Below, piece after piece: positions 1-8,910 of a stretch of DNA of 64,000 nt (its first letter is position 1; the number at the start of each line of letters is the position of its first letter). The stretch spans positions 45,826 to 109,825 of the forward strand of contig NZ_OLKL01000051.1 of assembly GCF_900291015.1 (NCBI RefSeq). Reading direction: 5' to 3'. The stretch comes from Pseudomonas persica (lineage in GTDB: Bacteria > Pseudomonadota > Gammaproteobacteria > Pseudomonadales > Pseudomonadaceae). The translations under genes were made by a program, and so were the position numbers. The notes under the pieces were generated by a model. It made no database searches. It was not told the origin of the DNA and saw nothing but the letters and a program-made list of their open reading frames with translations.

Positions 1-73
1 CCTGAACCTGTCCAATACCGTGGCTGTGACGGTGTATGAGGCGTGGCGGCAGAACGGGTTTGCCGGGAGCTGA
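1..73 (+). CDS. trmL: tRNA (cytidine(34)-2'-O)-methyltransferase TrmL, C-terminal end (partial)
   Basis: Only the last 23 codons and the stop (71-73) are inside the window. The readable tail contains LSNTVAVTVYEAWRQ, which resembles the C-terminal knot-closing segment of SPOUT methyltransferases of the TrmL (YibK) family, where NLSNAVAV..YE.WRQ is typical. TrmL 2'-O-methylates the wobble nucleotide of tRNA-Leu. The position just before secB agrees with the P. putida order as I recall it. The fragment is too short for certainty. Confidence 0.6.
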   Translation, partial: LNLSNTVAVTVYEAWRQNGFAGS

Positions 74-80
74 TAGTTAG

Positions 81-190
81 CCTGTGCTGGCCTCTTCGCA
101 GGTAAACCCGCTCCCACAGGGACCGCACAAGGCTTGAGGCTAGTGCAATATCTGTGGGAGCGGGTTTACCCGCGAAAAGGCCGGCACAGG
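81..190. repeat. REP-type inverted pair
   Basis: The left arm (81-118) and right arm (153-190) are near-perfect reverse complements built on GTAAACCCGCTCCCACA and its complement, with a 34-bp spacer. This is the classic P. putida-group REP arrangement, between trmL and the end of secB. It may stabilise or terminate transcripts from both sides. Confidence 0.8.
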
Positions 191-194
191 CAAC

Positions 195-219
195 AAAAAA
201 GCGCCTCGAGAGGCGCTTT
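195..219 (-). terminator. Rho-independent terminator of the secB operon
   Basis: Read on the minus strand, a GC-rich stem (GCGCCT/AGGCGC with flanking A:T pairs and a 4-nt loop) is followed by a run of six T. It lies 16 bp past the secB stop codon, so it should end the rhodanese-grxC-secB transcript. Confidence 0.8.
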
Positions 220-235
220 CTTGATACCCGCAAAC

Positions 236-721
236 TTACTGAACAGTCGGCGCTTCGCCAGCTTCCTGCATGCGCTGCATTTCTTGCGCGTACAGGGCGT
301 CGAAGTTGACCGGCGACAGCATCAGGGCCGGGAACGAACCGCGGGTCACCAGGCTGTCGAGGGTCTCGCGGGCGTACGGGAACAGAATGTTCGGGCAGAA
401 CGCACCCAGGGTGTGGCTCATCGAAGCCGCATCCAGGTTCTTGATCAGGAAGATGCCGGCCTGCTGCACTTCAGCGATGAAGGCCACTTCGTCACCGTTC
501 TTGACGGTAACCGACAGGGTCAGCACCACCTCGTGGAAGTCACCTTCCAGGGCTTTCTGCTTGGTGTTCAGGTCCAGGGCAACGCTCGGCTCCCAGGTCT
601 GGCGGAAGATCTGCGGGCTTTTCGGGGCCTCGAACGACAGGTCGCGCACATAGATGCGCTGCATGGAGAACTGAGGGCTGTTGTCTTCTGCAGCAGCGCC
701 GTTGGTCTGTTGGTCAGTCAT
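236..721 (-). CDS. secB: Protein-export chaperone SecB
   Basis: This 161-residue acidic protein keeps secretory preproteins unfolded in the cytoplasm and hands them to SecA. Length and sequence fit the proteobacterial family: the N-terminal beta strand FSMQRIYVRDLSFEAP, the central LALDLNTK region, and the conserved FPYARE..DSLVTRGSFPALMLSPVNFDALY block near residues 110-145. It ends the minus-strand operon rhodanese-grxC-secB, 39 bp after grxC; pairing with glutaredoxin and a rhodanese is common in Proteobacteria. A terminator follows directly. Confidence 0.96.
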   Translation of the reverse strand: MTDQQTNGAAAEDNSPQFSMQRIYVRDLSFEAPKSPQIFRQTWEPSVALDLNTKQKALEGDFHEVVLTLSVTVKNGDEVAFIAEVQQAGIFLIKNLDAASMSHTLGAFCPNILFPYARETLDSLVTRGSFPALMLSPVNFDALYAQEMQRMQEAGEAPTVQ

Positions 722-760
722 GGCAGATCCTTATCCTAATGTTTTTGAATGCAGTGCAAA

Positions 761-1015
761 TCAGGCCGCCAGCAGCGCATCGAGCTTGCCGGCGCGCTCC
801 AGGGCATAAAGGTCATCGCATCCACCGACGTGGGTGCTGCCGATCCAGATCTGCGGCACCGATGTACGGCCGGCCTTCTGGCTCATTTCGGCACGAACCT
901 GCGGCTTGCCGTCGACCTTGATTTCCTCGAAGGCTACGCCCTTGCTCTCGAGCAGGTACTTGGCGCGCATGCAGTAGGGGCAGTAGTCGCTGGAATAGAC
1001 GATGACGGGCTTCAT
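761..1015 (-). CDS. grxC: Glutaredoxin 3
   Basis: An 84-residue glutaredoxin that reduces disulfides and glutathione mixed disulfides in the cytoplasm using GSH. The redox motif CPYC is at residues 12-15, followed by the TSVPQIWIG cis-proline segment and the GGCDDLYALE glutathione-binding region near the C terminus. Length is normal for GrxC. It starts 1 bp after the stop of the upstream rhodanese gene, so the two are surely co-transcribed. Confidence 0.96.
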   Translation of the reverse strand: MKPVIVYSSDYCPYCMRAKYLLESKGVAFEEIKVDGKPQVRAEMSQKAGRTSVPQIWIGSTHVGGCDDLYALERAGKLDALLAA

Positions 1016-1016
1016 A

Positions 1017-1430
1017 TCACTTCACCAGGGGCAGGTTATCGGCTTTCCAGCTGGAAACGCCACCGCTCAGCTTGGCGGCGTTGTAACCAGCCTTGAGCAG
1101 TTCGCGGCAGATGGTGCCGGACTGCTGGCCCATCGAGTCGACGACGATCAGGGTCTTCTCTTTGTGCTTGTCCAGCTCGGCCATGCGGTTGACCAGCTTG
1201 TCCTGCGGGATGTTCACCGCACCGACGATGTGACCGGCGGAGTATTCCTTGGTCGGACGGATGTCGATGACCAGGGCTTTCTCGGCATTGACCAGGGCAG
1301 TCAGCTGGCCATTGCTCAGGCTCTGGCCGCCGCGGCGGATTTCGTTGACCAGCAGCGCGACCAGCAAAACAACGAAGATCGCCACCAGGATGTAGTGGTT
1401 TGTCGCAAATTGAATCAGGTTAGCAACCAT
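1017..1430 (-). CDS. Membrane-anchored rhodanese-like protein
   Basis: A 137-residue protein with one N-terminal membrane segment (about residues 8-26, ILVAIFVVLLVALLV) and a single rhodanese domain (about 45-135). I chose the ATG at 1430 over an upstream one because the membrane segment then sits normally at the N terminus and the extra 14 residues look unrelated. The usual catalytic cysteine position reads VVDSMGQQSG, without Cys in the loop, so sulfurtransferase activity is doubtful. Family members of this type (YibN) sit beside grxC and secB in many gamma-proteobacteria; the exact role is not known to me. First gene of the operon. Confidence 0.88.
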   Translation of the reverse strand: MVANLIQFATNHYILVAIFVVLLVALLVNEIRRGGQSLSNGQLTALVNAEKALVIDIRPTKEYSAGHIVGAVNIPQDKLVNRMAELDKHKEKTLIVVDSMGQQSGTICRELLKAGYNAAKLSGGVSSWKADNLPLVK

Positions 1431-1637
1431 CTGGGGTGTTCCACGCGATTGAAAATGCCGGCCAGTATACACAGCCCCTTATTGCCACCAAAGCCCGGCG
1501 GGCCGGCGGCGAAACCACCTGCACATTGCTACCACGTGCGCGCCGGTCGGGGGACTGGGACGAATATTCGCCGCCGCTGGCACATTTGCCCTAAAATGCG
1601 TGTCTTTATCATCTTTGAACAACCGTGAGTTTGATTG

Positions 1638-3173
1638 ATGACGAGTACGCCCAAACCCCTGGTCCTGATCATCCTGGATGGCTTCGGCCACAGCGAAAGC
1701 CCCGAATACAACGCCATCTATGCCGCCAACACACCGGTCTATGACCGCCTGCGCGCCAGCCAGCCGCATGGCCTCATTTCCGGCTCGGGCATGGATGTCG
1801 GCCTGCCGGACGGGCAGATGGGCAACTCCGAAGTCGGTCACATGAACCTTGGCGCCGGCCGCGTGGTGTACCAGGACTTCACCCGGGTGACCAAGGCCAT
1901 CCGCGACGGCGAGTTCTTCGAGAACCCGGTACTGACCGGCGCCGTGGACAAGGCTGCTGCTGCCGGCAAGGCCGTGCACATCCTTGGCCTGCTGTCCGAT
2001 GGCGGCGTACACAGCCACCAGGACCACCTGGTGGCCATGGCCGAACTGGCCGCGCAGCGCGGCGCAGAAAAGATCTACCTGCACGCCTTCCTCGATGGCC
2101 GCGACACACCGCCACGCAGCGCGCAGTCGTCCATCGAACTGCTCGACGCCACCTTCGCCAGGCTGGGCAAGGGCCGCATCGCCAGCCTGATCGGCCGCTA
2201 CTACGCCATGGACCGCGACAACCGCTGGGACCGCGTCAGCGCCGCCTACAACCTGATCGTCGACAGCGCTGCCGAATACACCGCCGACACCGCCCTGGCC
2301 GGCCTGGAAGCAGCCTACGCCCGCGACGAGAGCGACGAGTTCGTCAAGGCCACGCGCATCGGTGACGCAGTCAAGGTCGAAGACGGCGACGCGGTGATCT
2401 TCATGAACTTCCGCGCCGACCGTGCCCGCGAACTGTCGCGCGTGTTCGTCGAAACCGACTTCAACGAATTCCCCCGCACCCGCCTGCCAGAACTGGCGGC
2501 CTACATCGGCCTGACCCAGTACTCGTCGAAGATCCCGGCCCCTGCCGCCTTCGCCCCGGCCAGCCTGCACAACGTGCTGGGCGAGTACCTGGCGAAGAAC
2601 GGCAAGACCCAACTGCGCATCGCCGAGACCGAGAAGTACGCCCACGTTACCTTCTTCTTCTCCGGTGGCCGCGAAGAGCCGTTCGAAGGCGAAGAGCGCA
2701 TCCTGATCCCGTCGCCGAAGGTCGCCACCTACGACCTGCAGCCGGAAATGAGTGCGCCGGAGGTGACCGAGCGCATCGTCGAGGCCATCGAGCAGCAGCG
2801 TTATGACGTGATCGTGGTCAACTACGCCAACGGCGACATGGTCGGCCATACCGGCGTGTTCGAAGCTGCGGTGAAGGCCGTCGAGGCCCTGGATGGCTGC
2901 GTCGGGCGCATCGTCGAAGCGCTGGACAAGGTCGGCGGCGAAGCGCTGATCACCGCCGACCACGGCAACGTCGAGCAGATGGAAGACGAGTGCACCGGCC
3001 AGGCGCACACCGCGCATACCACCGAGCCAGTGCCGTTCATCTATGTGGGCAAGCGCAACGTCAAGGTGCGTGACGGCGGCGTATTGGCTGATGTGGCGCC
3101 GACCATGCTGAAGCTGCTGGGGCTGGAAAAGCCGGTGGAAATGACCGGCACCTCGATCCTGGTTGACGCCTGA
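1638..3173 (+). CDS. gpmI: 2,3-bisphosphoglycerate-independent phosphoglycerate mutase
   Basis: A 511-residue Mn-dependent enzyme interconverting 3- and 2-phosphoglycerate in glycolysis and gluconeogenesis. The metal site starts at LIILDGFG near residue 12; the phosphoserine nucleophile lies in QMGNSEVGHMNLGAGR (about 58-73); the second metal cluster is TADHGNVEQM...AHTTEPVPF in the C-terminal part. The ATG at 1638 gives the usual length; a TTG one codon upstream is less likely. Divergent from the rhodanese operon and ended by a strong hairpin. Confidence 0.97.
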   Translation: MTSTPKPLVLIILDGFGHSESPEYNAIYAANTPVYDRLRASQPHGLISGSGMDVGLPDGQMGNSEVGHMNLGAGRVVYQDFTRVTKAIRDGEFFENPVLTGAVDKAAAAGKAVHILGLLSDGGVHSHQDHLVAMAELAAQRGAEKIYLHAFLDGRDTPPRSAQSSIELLDATFARLGKGRIASLIGRYYAMDRDNRWDRVSAAYNLIVDSAAEYTADTALAGLEAAYARDESDEFVKATRIGDAVKVEDGDAVIFMNFRADRARELSRVFVETDFNEFPRTRLPELAAYIGLTQYSSKIPAPAAFAPASLHNVLGEYLAKNGKTQLRIAETEKYAHVTFFFSGGREEPFEGEERILIPSPKVATYDLQPEMSAPEVTERIVEAIEQQRYDVIVVNYANGDMVGHTGVFEAAVKAVEALDGCVGRIVEALDKVGGEALITADHGNVEQMEDECTGQAHTAHTTEPVPFIYVGKRNVKVRDGGVLADVAPTMLKLLGLEKPVEMTGTSILVDA

Positions 3174-3185
3174 TTCTGTGTTATT

Positions 3186-3208
3186 GGGGCCGCTTTGCGG
3201 CCCCCTTT
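3186..3208 (+). terminator. Terminator after gpmI
   Basis: A perfect 8-bp GC stem GGGGCCGC/GCGGCCCC with a TTT loop lies 12 bp after the gpmI stop. It is followed only by CCTTTG, so the T-tract is weak. Confidence 0.65.
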
Positions 3209-3316
3209 GCATATGAATTCCAGACAAACGCCCCCCTGCACCCGCAGCGAGGCGTTTTTTTTGCCCGCCCGGGCGGGCATACTAGGCCAGTCTCCATCCC
3301 TGGTACGCCAAACCCC

Positions 3317-4621
3317 ATGCTTCGCGCCCTGATCCTCCTAGCCCTGTCTTGCCTGCTCAGCCCGGCTTTTGCCGATGAGCGTGCGCAGACCCAGCAGCAA
3401 CTGGACGCCACCCGCCAGGACATTGCCGAGCTCAAGAAAACACTGGGCAAGCTCCAGGAAGAAAAGGCCGGTGTGCAAAAGGACCTCAAAGCCACCGAGA
3501 CCGATATCGGCAACCTCGAAAAGCAAGTGGAGGCGCTGCAGCAAGAACTAAAAAAGACCGAGGGCGAGCTGGAGCGCCTTGATACCGAGAAAAAAAAACT
3601 CCAGAGCGCCCGCGTTGAACAACAGCGACTGATCGCCATCCAGGCCCGTTCGGCCTACCAGAACGGCCGCGAGGAATACCTCAAGCTGCTGCTCAACCAG
3701 CAGAACCCCGAGAAGTTCGCCCGCACCCTCACCTACTACGACTACCTGAGCAAGGCGCGCCTGGAGCAACTGCGCACCTTCAACGAGACCCTGCGCCAAC
3801 TGGCCAACGTCGAACAGGACATCGCCACTCAGCAGCAACAGCTGCTGGCCCAGCGCGCCGACCTCGACAGCCGCCGCCAGGCTCTGGAAACCGAGCGCGG
3901 CAAGCGCCAACAGGTGCTGGCCAAGCTCAACAGCGACATGAAAGACCGCGACCAGAAGCTGCAGTCGCGCGAGCAGGACCAGGCCGACCTGGCCAAAGTA
4001 CTCAAGACCATCGAGGAAACCCTCGCCCGCCAGGCCCGGGAGGCCGAAGAGGCGCGCAAGAAGGCCTTGCTGGCCCAGCAGGAAGCGGAAAAACGCCGCC
4101 AGCAGGAAGCCCTGGCCGCCGCTGCCGCCCGTGAACAGGCCCGCGAACCGGTGGAACCACCGAAAAAGGCCCGCACCACGCTGGGCCCGCTGGTTTCCAG
4201 CGACGGTGCGAGCTACGGCGGCGCATTTTCTGCCGCACGGGGAAAACTTCCCTGGCCAGTCAATGGTCGATTGCTGGCACGCTTCGGTGATGCCCGCGGC
4301 AGCGATGCCCGCGCCAAGTGGGACGGGGTGATGATCAGCGCCCACCCGGGCACCCAGGTACGTGCCGTGCACGGCGGGCGCGTGGTGTTCGCCGACTGGT
4401 TGCGCGGTGCCGGGCTTCTGGTCATTCTCGACCACGGCAACGGTTACCTGAGCCTGTACGGCCATAACCAGAGCCTGCTCAAGAGCGCCGGTGATATCGT
4501 CAAGGCCGGCGAGGCCATTTCCACCGTTGGCGACAGCGGCGGCCAGGACGCTGCCGGCTTGTACTTCGCCATCCGCCAGCAGGGCCGGCCTACCGACCCT
4601 TCGCAGTGGTGCCGCGGCTAG
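3317..4621 (+). CDS. envC: Murein hydrolase activator EnvC (degenerate LytM/M23 protein)
   Basis: A 434-residue periplasmic protein. Signal peptide at residues 1-19 (LLALSCLLSPAFA), long heptad-rich coiled coil at about 22-255, an Ala/Gln-rich linker, and a LytM domain at about 310-432. The LytM domain lacks both zinc motifs: where active enzymes have HxGxD there is KWDGVMI, and HxH is replaced by LYFAIRQ. That is the hallmark of EnvC, which does not cut peptidoglycan but activates AmiA/AmiB amidases at the division septum. It precedes ctpA, the common pseudomonad order. Confidence 0.93.
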   Translation: MLRALILLALSCLLSPAFADERAQTQQQLDATRQDIAELKKTLGKLQEEKAGVQKDLKATETDIGNLEKQVEALQQELKKTEGELERLDTEKKKLQSARVEQQRLIAIQARSAYQNGREEYLKLLLNQQNPEKFARTLTYYDYLSKARLEQLRTFNETLRQLANVEQDIATQQQQLLAQRADLDSRRQALETERGKRQQVLAKLNSDMKDRDQKLQSREQDQADLAKVLKTIEETLARQAREAEEARKKALLAQQEAEKRRQQEALAAAAAREQAREPVEPPKKARTTLGPLVSSDGASYGGAFSAARGKLPWPVNGRLLARFGDARGSDARAKWDGVMISAHPGTQVRAVHGGRVVFADWLRGAGLLVILDHGNGYLSLYGHNQSLLKSAGDIVKAGEAISTVGDSGGQDAAGLYFAIRQQGRPTDPSQWCRG

Positions 4622-4699
4622 TCAAATTTCTCCGGCGTAGCCCACGGGCTGCGCCGATGCTCCCCAGGGAGCGCTTACAGGATCAGGAGTTCGTTCGAC

Positions 4700-6016
4700 A
4701 TGCTGCACTCGCCTCGTCTCACCCAGCTGGCCCTGTCCATCGCCCTGGCGGTCGGCGCGCCCCTGGCCACTGCCGCAGAGCCAGCCAAACCGGCCGCAGT
4801 ACCGGCCACCGAGGTGACCGCCAAGGCGCCACTGCCGCTGGAAGAGCTGCGCACCTTCGCCGAGGTCATGGACCGCATCAAGGCGGCCTATGTCGAGCCG
4901 GTGGATGACAAGACCCTGCTGGAAAATGCCATCAAGGGCATGCTCAGCAACCTCGACCCGCACTCGGCCTACCTCGGCCCCGAGGACTTCCAGGAGCTGC
5001 AGGAAAGCACCAGCGGCGAGTTCGGCGGGCTGGGCATCGAAGTAGGCCAGGAAGACGGCTTCATCAAGGTAGTCTCGCCGATCGATGACACCCCGGCCTC
5101 ACGTGCTGGCGTGCAGGCCGGCGACCTGATCGTCAAGATCAACGGCGCCCCGACCCGCGGCCAGACCATGACCGAAGCGGTCGACAAGATGCGCGGCAAG
5201 GTCGGCGAGAAAATCACCCTGACCCTGGTGCGCGACGGCGGCAACCCCTTCGATGTGACCCTGGCCCGCGCGGTCATCCAGGTCAAGAGCGTGAAGAGCC
5301 AGCTGCTGGAGAACGACTACGGCTACATCCGCATCACCCAGTTCCAGGTCAAGACCGGCGACGAAGTAGGCAAGGCCCTGGCCAAGCTGCGCAAGGACAA
5401 CGGCAAGAAGCTGCGCGGCGTGGTGCTGGACCTGCGCAACAACCCGGGCGGCGTGCTGCAGTCGGCGGTGGAAGTGGCCGACCACTTCCTGACCAAGGGC
5501 CTGATCGTCTACACCAAGGGCCGTATCGCCAACTCCGAACTGCGCTTCTCGGCCGACCCGGCCGACGCCAGCAACGGCGTGCCGCTGGTAGTGCTGATCA
5601 ACGGCGGCAGCGCCTCGGCCTCGGAGATTGTCGCCGGCGCCCTGCAAGACCAGAAACGTGCTGTGCTGATGGGCACCGACAGCTTCGGCAAAGGCTCGGT
5701 GCAGACCGTGCTGCCACTGGCCAACGACCGTGCGCTGAAGCTGACCACCGCGCTGTACTTCACCCCCAATGGCCGCTCGATCCAGGCCCAGGGCATTGTC
5801 CCCGACATCGAAGTGCGCCCGGCCAAGCTCACCGCCGAAGCCGACACCGACAATTTCAAGGAAGCCGACCTGCAAGGCCACCTGGGCAACGGCAACGGCG
5901 GCGCCGACCGCCCGACCGGCAGCGGCAAGCGCAAGGAGCGCCCGCAGGATGACGACTTCCAGCTGAGCCAGGCCCTGAGCCTGCTCAAGGGCCTGAACAT
6001 CACCAAGGGCGACTGA
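4700..6016 (+). CDS. ctpA: Carboxy-terminal processing protease CtpA (S41 family)
   Basis: A 438-residue periplasmic serine protease. Signal peptide at 1-25 (LALSIALAVGAPLATAAEP), a PDZ domain at about 95-180 (FGGLGIEVGQEDGFIKVVSP...SRAGVQAGDLIVKING), then the S41 core with the nucleophile in GGSASASE around residue 304 and the general-base Lys in SFGKGS about 25 residues on. Such Ser-Lys proteases trim or degrade envelope proteins, including cell-wall hydrolases, which fits its place right after envC. An AGGAG-type ribosome site precedes the ATG. Confidence 0.94.
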   Translation: MLHSPRLTQLALSIALAVGAPLATAAEPAKPAAVPATEVTAKAPLPLEELRTFAEVMDRIKAAYVEPVDDKTLLENAIKGMLSNLDPHSAYLGPEDFQELQESTSGEFGGLGIEVGQEDGFIKVVSPIDDTPASRAGVQAGDLIVKINGAPTRGQTMTEAVDKMRGKVGEKITLTLVRDGGNPFDVTLARAVIQVKSVKSQLLENDYGYIRITQFQVKTGDEVGKALAKLRKDNGKKLRGVVLDLRNNPGGVLQSAVEVADHFLTKGLIVYTKGRIANSELRFSADPADASNGVPLVVLINGGSASASEIVAGALQDQKRAVLMGTDSFGKGSVQTVLPLANDRALKLTTALYFTPNGRSIQAQGIVPDIEVRPAKLTAEADTDNFKEADLQGHLGNGNGGADRPTGSGKRKERPQDDDFQLSQALSLLKGLNITKGD

Positions 6017-6024
6017 TCCACTCC

Positions 6025-6792
6025 ATGCGTTATCTGCTGTGTCTGCTGTTCTGCCTGATGGCCGGGGTCGCGCAAGCGGCACCGGCCGGCAAGGCCTACA
6101 TGAGTATCATCATCGACGACCTGGGCCAGAGCAGCGAGCGCGACAGCCGTACCCTGGCCCTGCCCGGCCCGGTGACCATGGCGATCATGCCCGACACCCC
6201 GCATGCCACCGACTTTGCCCGCCAGGCGCATAAAGCCGGCAAGACGGTGATCCTGCACATGCCCATGGACCCGGCCACCGGGCCCTACGCCTGGCACCCC
6301 GGCATACCGACCGAAGAGCTGGCCAAACGCCTGGAGGCGGCCCTGGCCAAGGTCCCTTACGCCGCCGGCATCAACAACCACATGGGCAGCCGCATGACCG
6401 CCCAACGTGAGCCGATGGCCTGGTTGATGGGCGAGTTGCAGCAACGTCACCTGTTCTTCGTCGACAGCCGTACCAGCGCCGCCACCGTGGCCGCAGCCGA
6501 GGCCCAGCGCATCGGCCTGGCCCACGTTTCGCGTGATGTGTTCCTTGATGATGTGCGCACTACCGAGGCAATCACCGGGCAGTTGCAGCAAGGCATCGCC
6601 CTGGCGCGCAAACAGGGGTCGGCGGTGCTGATCGGGCATCCTTATCCACAGACTCTGGAAGTGCTGGAACGGGAGTTGCCACGGCTCAGGAGCCAAGGCA
6701 TCGAGCTGATCCGGCTCACGCAGATGATCGCCGTGCGCAGCAATCAGGCGATGCCGGGGCATGGCAAGAATGGCCGCTACTCCAATCGCTGA
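6025..6792 (+). CDS. Divergent polysaccharide deacetylase family protein (YibQ type)
   Basis: A 255-residue exported protein, 8 bp downstream of ctpA and likely in the same operon. Signal peptide at 1-18 ending in AQA. The fold is that of the divergent polysaccharide deacetylases (formerly DUF610): YMSIIIDDLGQS, MAIMPDTPHA, ILHMPMDP, GINNHMGSRMT, FFVDSRTSA and LIGHPYPQTLEVL appear in the expected order. The His/Asp-rich motifs suggest a metal-dependent hydrolase of cell-wall glycan, but the substrate is not established. Confidence 0.88.
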   Translation: MRYLLCLLFCLMAGVAQAAPAGKAYMSIIIDDLGQSSERDSRTLALPGPVTMAIMPDTPHATDFARQAHKAGKTVILHMPMDPATGPYAWHPGIPTEELAKRLEAALAKVPYAAGINNHMGSRMTAQREPMAWLMGELQQRHLFFVDSRTSAATVAAAEAQRIGLAHVSRDVFLDDVRTTEAITGQLQQGIALARKQGSAVLIGHPYPQTLEVLERELPRLRSQGIELIRLTQMIAVRSNQAMPGHGKNGRYSNR

Positions 6793-6804
6793 GAAACCGT
6801 GGCT

Positions 6805-6849
6805 GCTTTGCCGCCCTTCGCGCCGAACTGCCGCGAAGGGCGGCAAAGC
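6805..6849. repeat. Long perfect hairpin downstream of the deacetylase gene
   Basis: The left arm at 6805-6822 and right arm at 6832-6849 form a perfect 18-bp stem with a 9-nt loop, 12 bp after the stop codon. No T-tract follows, so it may protect the mRNA 3' end rather than terminate by itself. Confidence 0.7.
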
Positions 6850-6856
6850 GGCCCCA

Positions 6857-6893
6857 ATAAAAAACCCCGCTCAGGTGAGCGGGGTTTTCTTTT
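6857..6893. terminator. Bidirectional Rho-independent terminator
   Basis: A 13-bp stem (6861-6873 with 6876-6888) has a 2-nt loop and A-rich and T-rich flanks on either side, so it works in both directions. It separates the convergent envC-ctpA-deacetylase transcript and betT. Confidence 0.85.
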
Positions 6894-6906
6894 GCCTCAA
6901 CAGCAC

Positions 6907-8910
6907 TCAGCTATACACACGCCCCAGCAACTGGCGGTGGCTTTCGAACTGGTCCAGCACGTCACGCACGATCTGCTCTGGTGCAAAGCCCATCAGGTCG
7001 TACTCCTGGCTGCCATCGTGCAGGTACACCTCGGCACGATAGAAGCGCTGGCGCACTTCCGGCTCACCCTCCACCGGCGCCTCGCTCGGCGCGGCCAGGT
7101 AGCCGTCCAGGCTCACTTCGTAGACGAACGGGTTGCCCTCGTCCATCATCACCCGCAGTCCCATCATGCTGCGCGACTGGCCAACCCGGGTTTCCACCTC
7201 GAAACCCAGGGTCTGCAGCTGCGCGGCGGCTTCTTTCAGCGCCGGGCTGACCTGCTTGTCCATGAAGCGCTGGACCACGGCCTGGGTCGGCTGCAGTTCC
7301 AGCTGGGTCAGGCGCTCGCTGAAGCCACGACGGCCACGGGCAGCCAGTTCGGCACGCTCGCCTTCCACTGCCACGTCCTGCTTCATGGCCTTGTACAGGC
7401 CGAACATGAACAGCACCAGCACCACCGAGAACGGCAGGCCCGCCAGCACCACCATGGTCTGCATGGCTTCGAAGTTACCGGCGAACAGCAGGCCGATGGT
7501 GACCAGGGTGATGACCACCGACCAGAACACCACCATCCAGTGCGGGGCGTCTTCGTCGACCTTGCCGCCTTTGCACGACAGGTTGGCCATCATCACAGCG
7601 CCGGAGTCGGCCGGGGTGAGGAACAGCACGAAGCCGACGAACACCGCTACACCGATCACGATCTTGGCCGCCGGGAAGTATTCCAGCAGCTGGTAGATCG
7701 ACATCGACGGCTGTTCCAGGGCGGTCTTGCCCAACTCCACGGCGCCCTGGTTGATCACCAGGTCCAGCGCGGTGTTGCCAAAGATCGACAGCCAGGCCAG
7801 GGTGAAGCCCAGCGGAATCAGCAGCACGCCACTAACCAGCTGGCGCACGGTGCGGCCCTTGGAGATACGGGCAATGAACATGCCGACGAATGGGCCCCAG
7901 GAGATCCACCAGGCCCAGTAGAACACCGTCCACAGGCCCAGCCAGCGCTCGGATTTGCCGGCTTCGCCCTCATACACGTAGAGGTCGAAGGTTTTCAGCA
8001 CGATGCCGTTGAGGTAGTCCCCGATGTTCTGCACGAAGCCGTTGAGCAGGTGCAGGGTTTCGCCGCCCAACAGGACGAAGATCAACAGCCCGCTGAACAG
8101 CACGATGTTCAGGTTGGACAAGCGGCGAATGCCGTTTTCCACACCCGAGACCGCCGCCACGGTGGCAACGCCGGCCATGACCAGGATCACCATCAGCAGG
8201 TTGGTCTTGCTGTGGTCCATACCGAACAGGTATTCCAGGCCGGAGGCCACCTGCATGGCGCCGATGCCCAGGTTGGTCACCAGGCCCAGCAGGGTGACGA
8301 ACATGCCGAAGATGTCCACGGCATTGCCGGCAGCGCCCTTGACCCAACGCTCACCAACCAGCGGGTACAGCGCCGAACGCAGGGCCAGCGGCTGGTTGTG
8401 GCGGTAGGCGAAGTAACCCACGGCCAGGCCGACCAGAGCATAGATCGCCCAGCCGTGCAGGCCCCAGTGCAGGAAGGTCAGCTGCAGGCCCTGGCGCGCG
8501 GCGTCGAGGCTGGCAGAGGTGCCTTCTGGTGGGTTGAAATAGTGGTCCAGCGGCTCGGAAGCGCCGAAATACAGCAGCGAAATGCCGATACCGGAGGAAA
8601 ACAGCATGCCGGCCCAGGCGCCATAGCTGAAATCGGGCTGGTCATCCTTGCCGCCAAGCTTGAGCTTGCCGTAGTCGGAGAAGGCCAGGTAGATGACGAA
8701 CAGCAGGTAACCGCCGATTGCCAGCATGTAGTACCAGCCGAAGGTGCGCGTCAGCCACTTCTGGGCCACGCCCAGCACTTGGCCGGCGGTTTCGGGTACA
8801 GCGATAAGCAAGGCAGTCAGAACGAGGATCATCAGCGCGGAGGTGAAGAACACCACGCGGTTGACCCGTACCCTCTCGGCCGGAGGGTTGGTAAGTGAGG
8901 CAGAACTCAT
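6907..8910 (-). CDS. betT: BCCT-family choline transporter BetT
   Basis: A 667-residue inner-membrane betaine/choline/carnitine transporter. The N-terminal ~500 residues form about 12 hydrophobic segments, with the family Trp-rich signature in TVFYWAWWISWGPFVGMFIARIS. The C-terminal ~170 residues are a soluble cytoplasmic tail, as in osmoregulated BetT-type carriers. It is divergent from betIBA, so the encoded uptake is for choline feeding BetA/BetB. Length is normal for the long-tail BetT subgroup. Confidence 0.93.
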   Translation of the reverse strand: MSSASLTNPPAERVRVNRVVFFTSALMILVLTALLIAVPETAGQVLGVAQKWLTRTFGWYYMLAIGGYLLFVIYLAFSDYGKLKLGGKDDQPDFSYGAWAGMLFSSGIGISLLYFGASEPLDHYFNPPEGTSASLDAARQGLQLTFLHWGLHGWAIYALVGLAVGYFAYRHNQPLALRSALYPLVGERWVKGAAGNAVDIFGMFVTLLGLVTNLGIGAMQVASGLEYLFGMDHSKTNLLMVILVMAGVATVAAVSGVENGIRRLSNLNIVLFSGLLIFVLLGGETLHLLNGFVQNIGDYLNGIVLKTFDLYVYEGEAGKSERWLGLWTVFYWAWWISWGPFVGMFIARISKGRTVRQLVSGVLLIPLGFTLAWLSIFGNTALDLVINQGAVELGKTALEQPSMSIYQLLEYFPAAKIVIGVAVFVGFVLFLTPADSGAVMMANLSCKGGKVDEDAPHWMVVFWSVVITLVTIGLLFAGNFEAMQTMVVLAGLPFSVVLVLFMFGLYKAMKQDVAVEGERAELAARGRRGFSERLTQLELQPTQAVVQRFMDKQVSPALKEAAAQLQTLGFEVETRVGQSRSMMGLRVMMDEGNPFVYEVSLDGYLAAPSEAPVEGEPEVRQRFYRAEVYLHDGSQEYDLMGFAPEQIVRDVLDQFESHRQLLGRVYS

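Noticed and set aside
1479..3227. 582-codon minus-strand frame opposite gpmI
   Set aside because: Fully antisense to gpmI, a certain gene; no motif.
6799..8898. 699-codon plus-strand frame opposite betT
   Set aside because: His/Gln-rich translation typical of antisense to a membrane protein; runs through a terminator.
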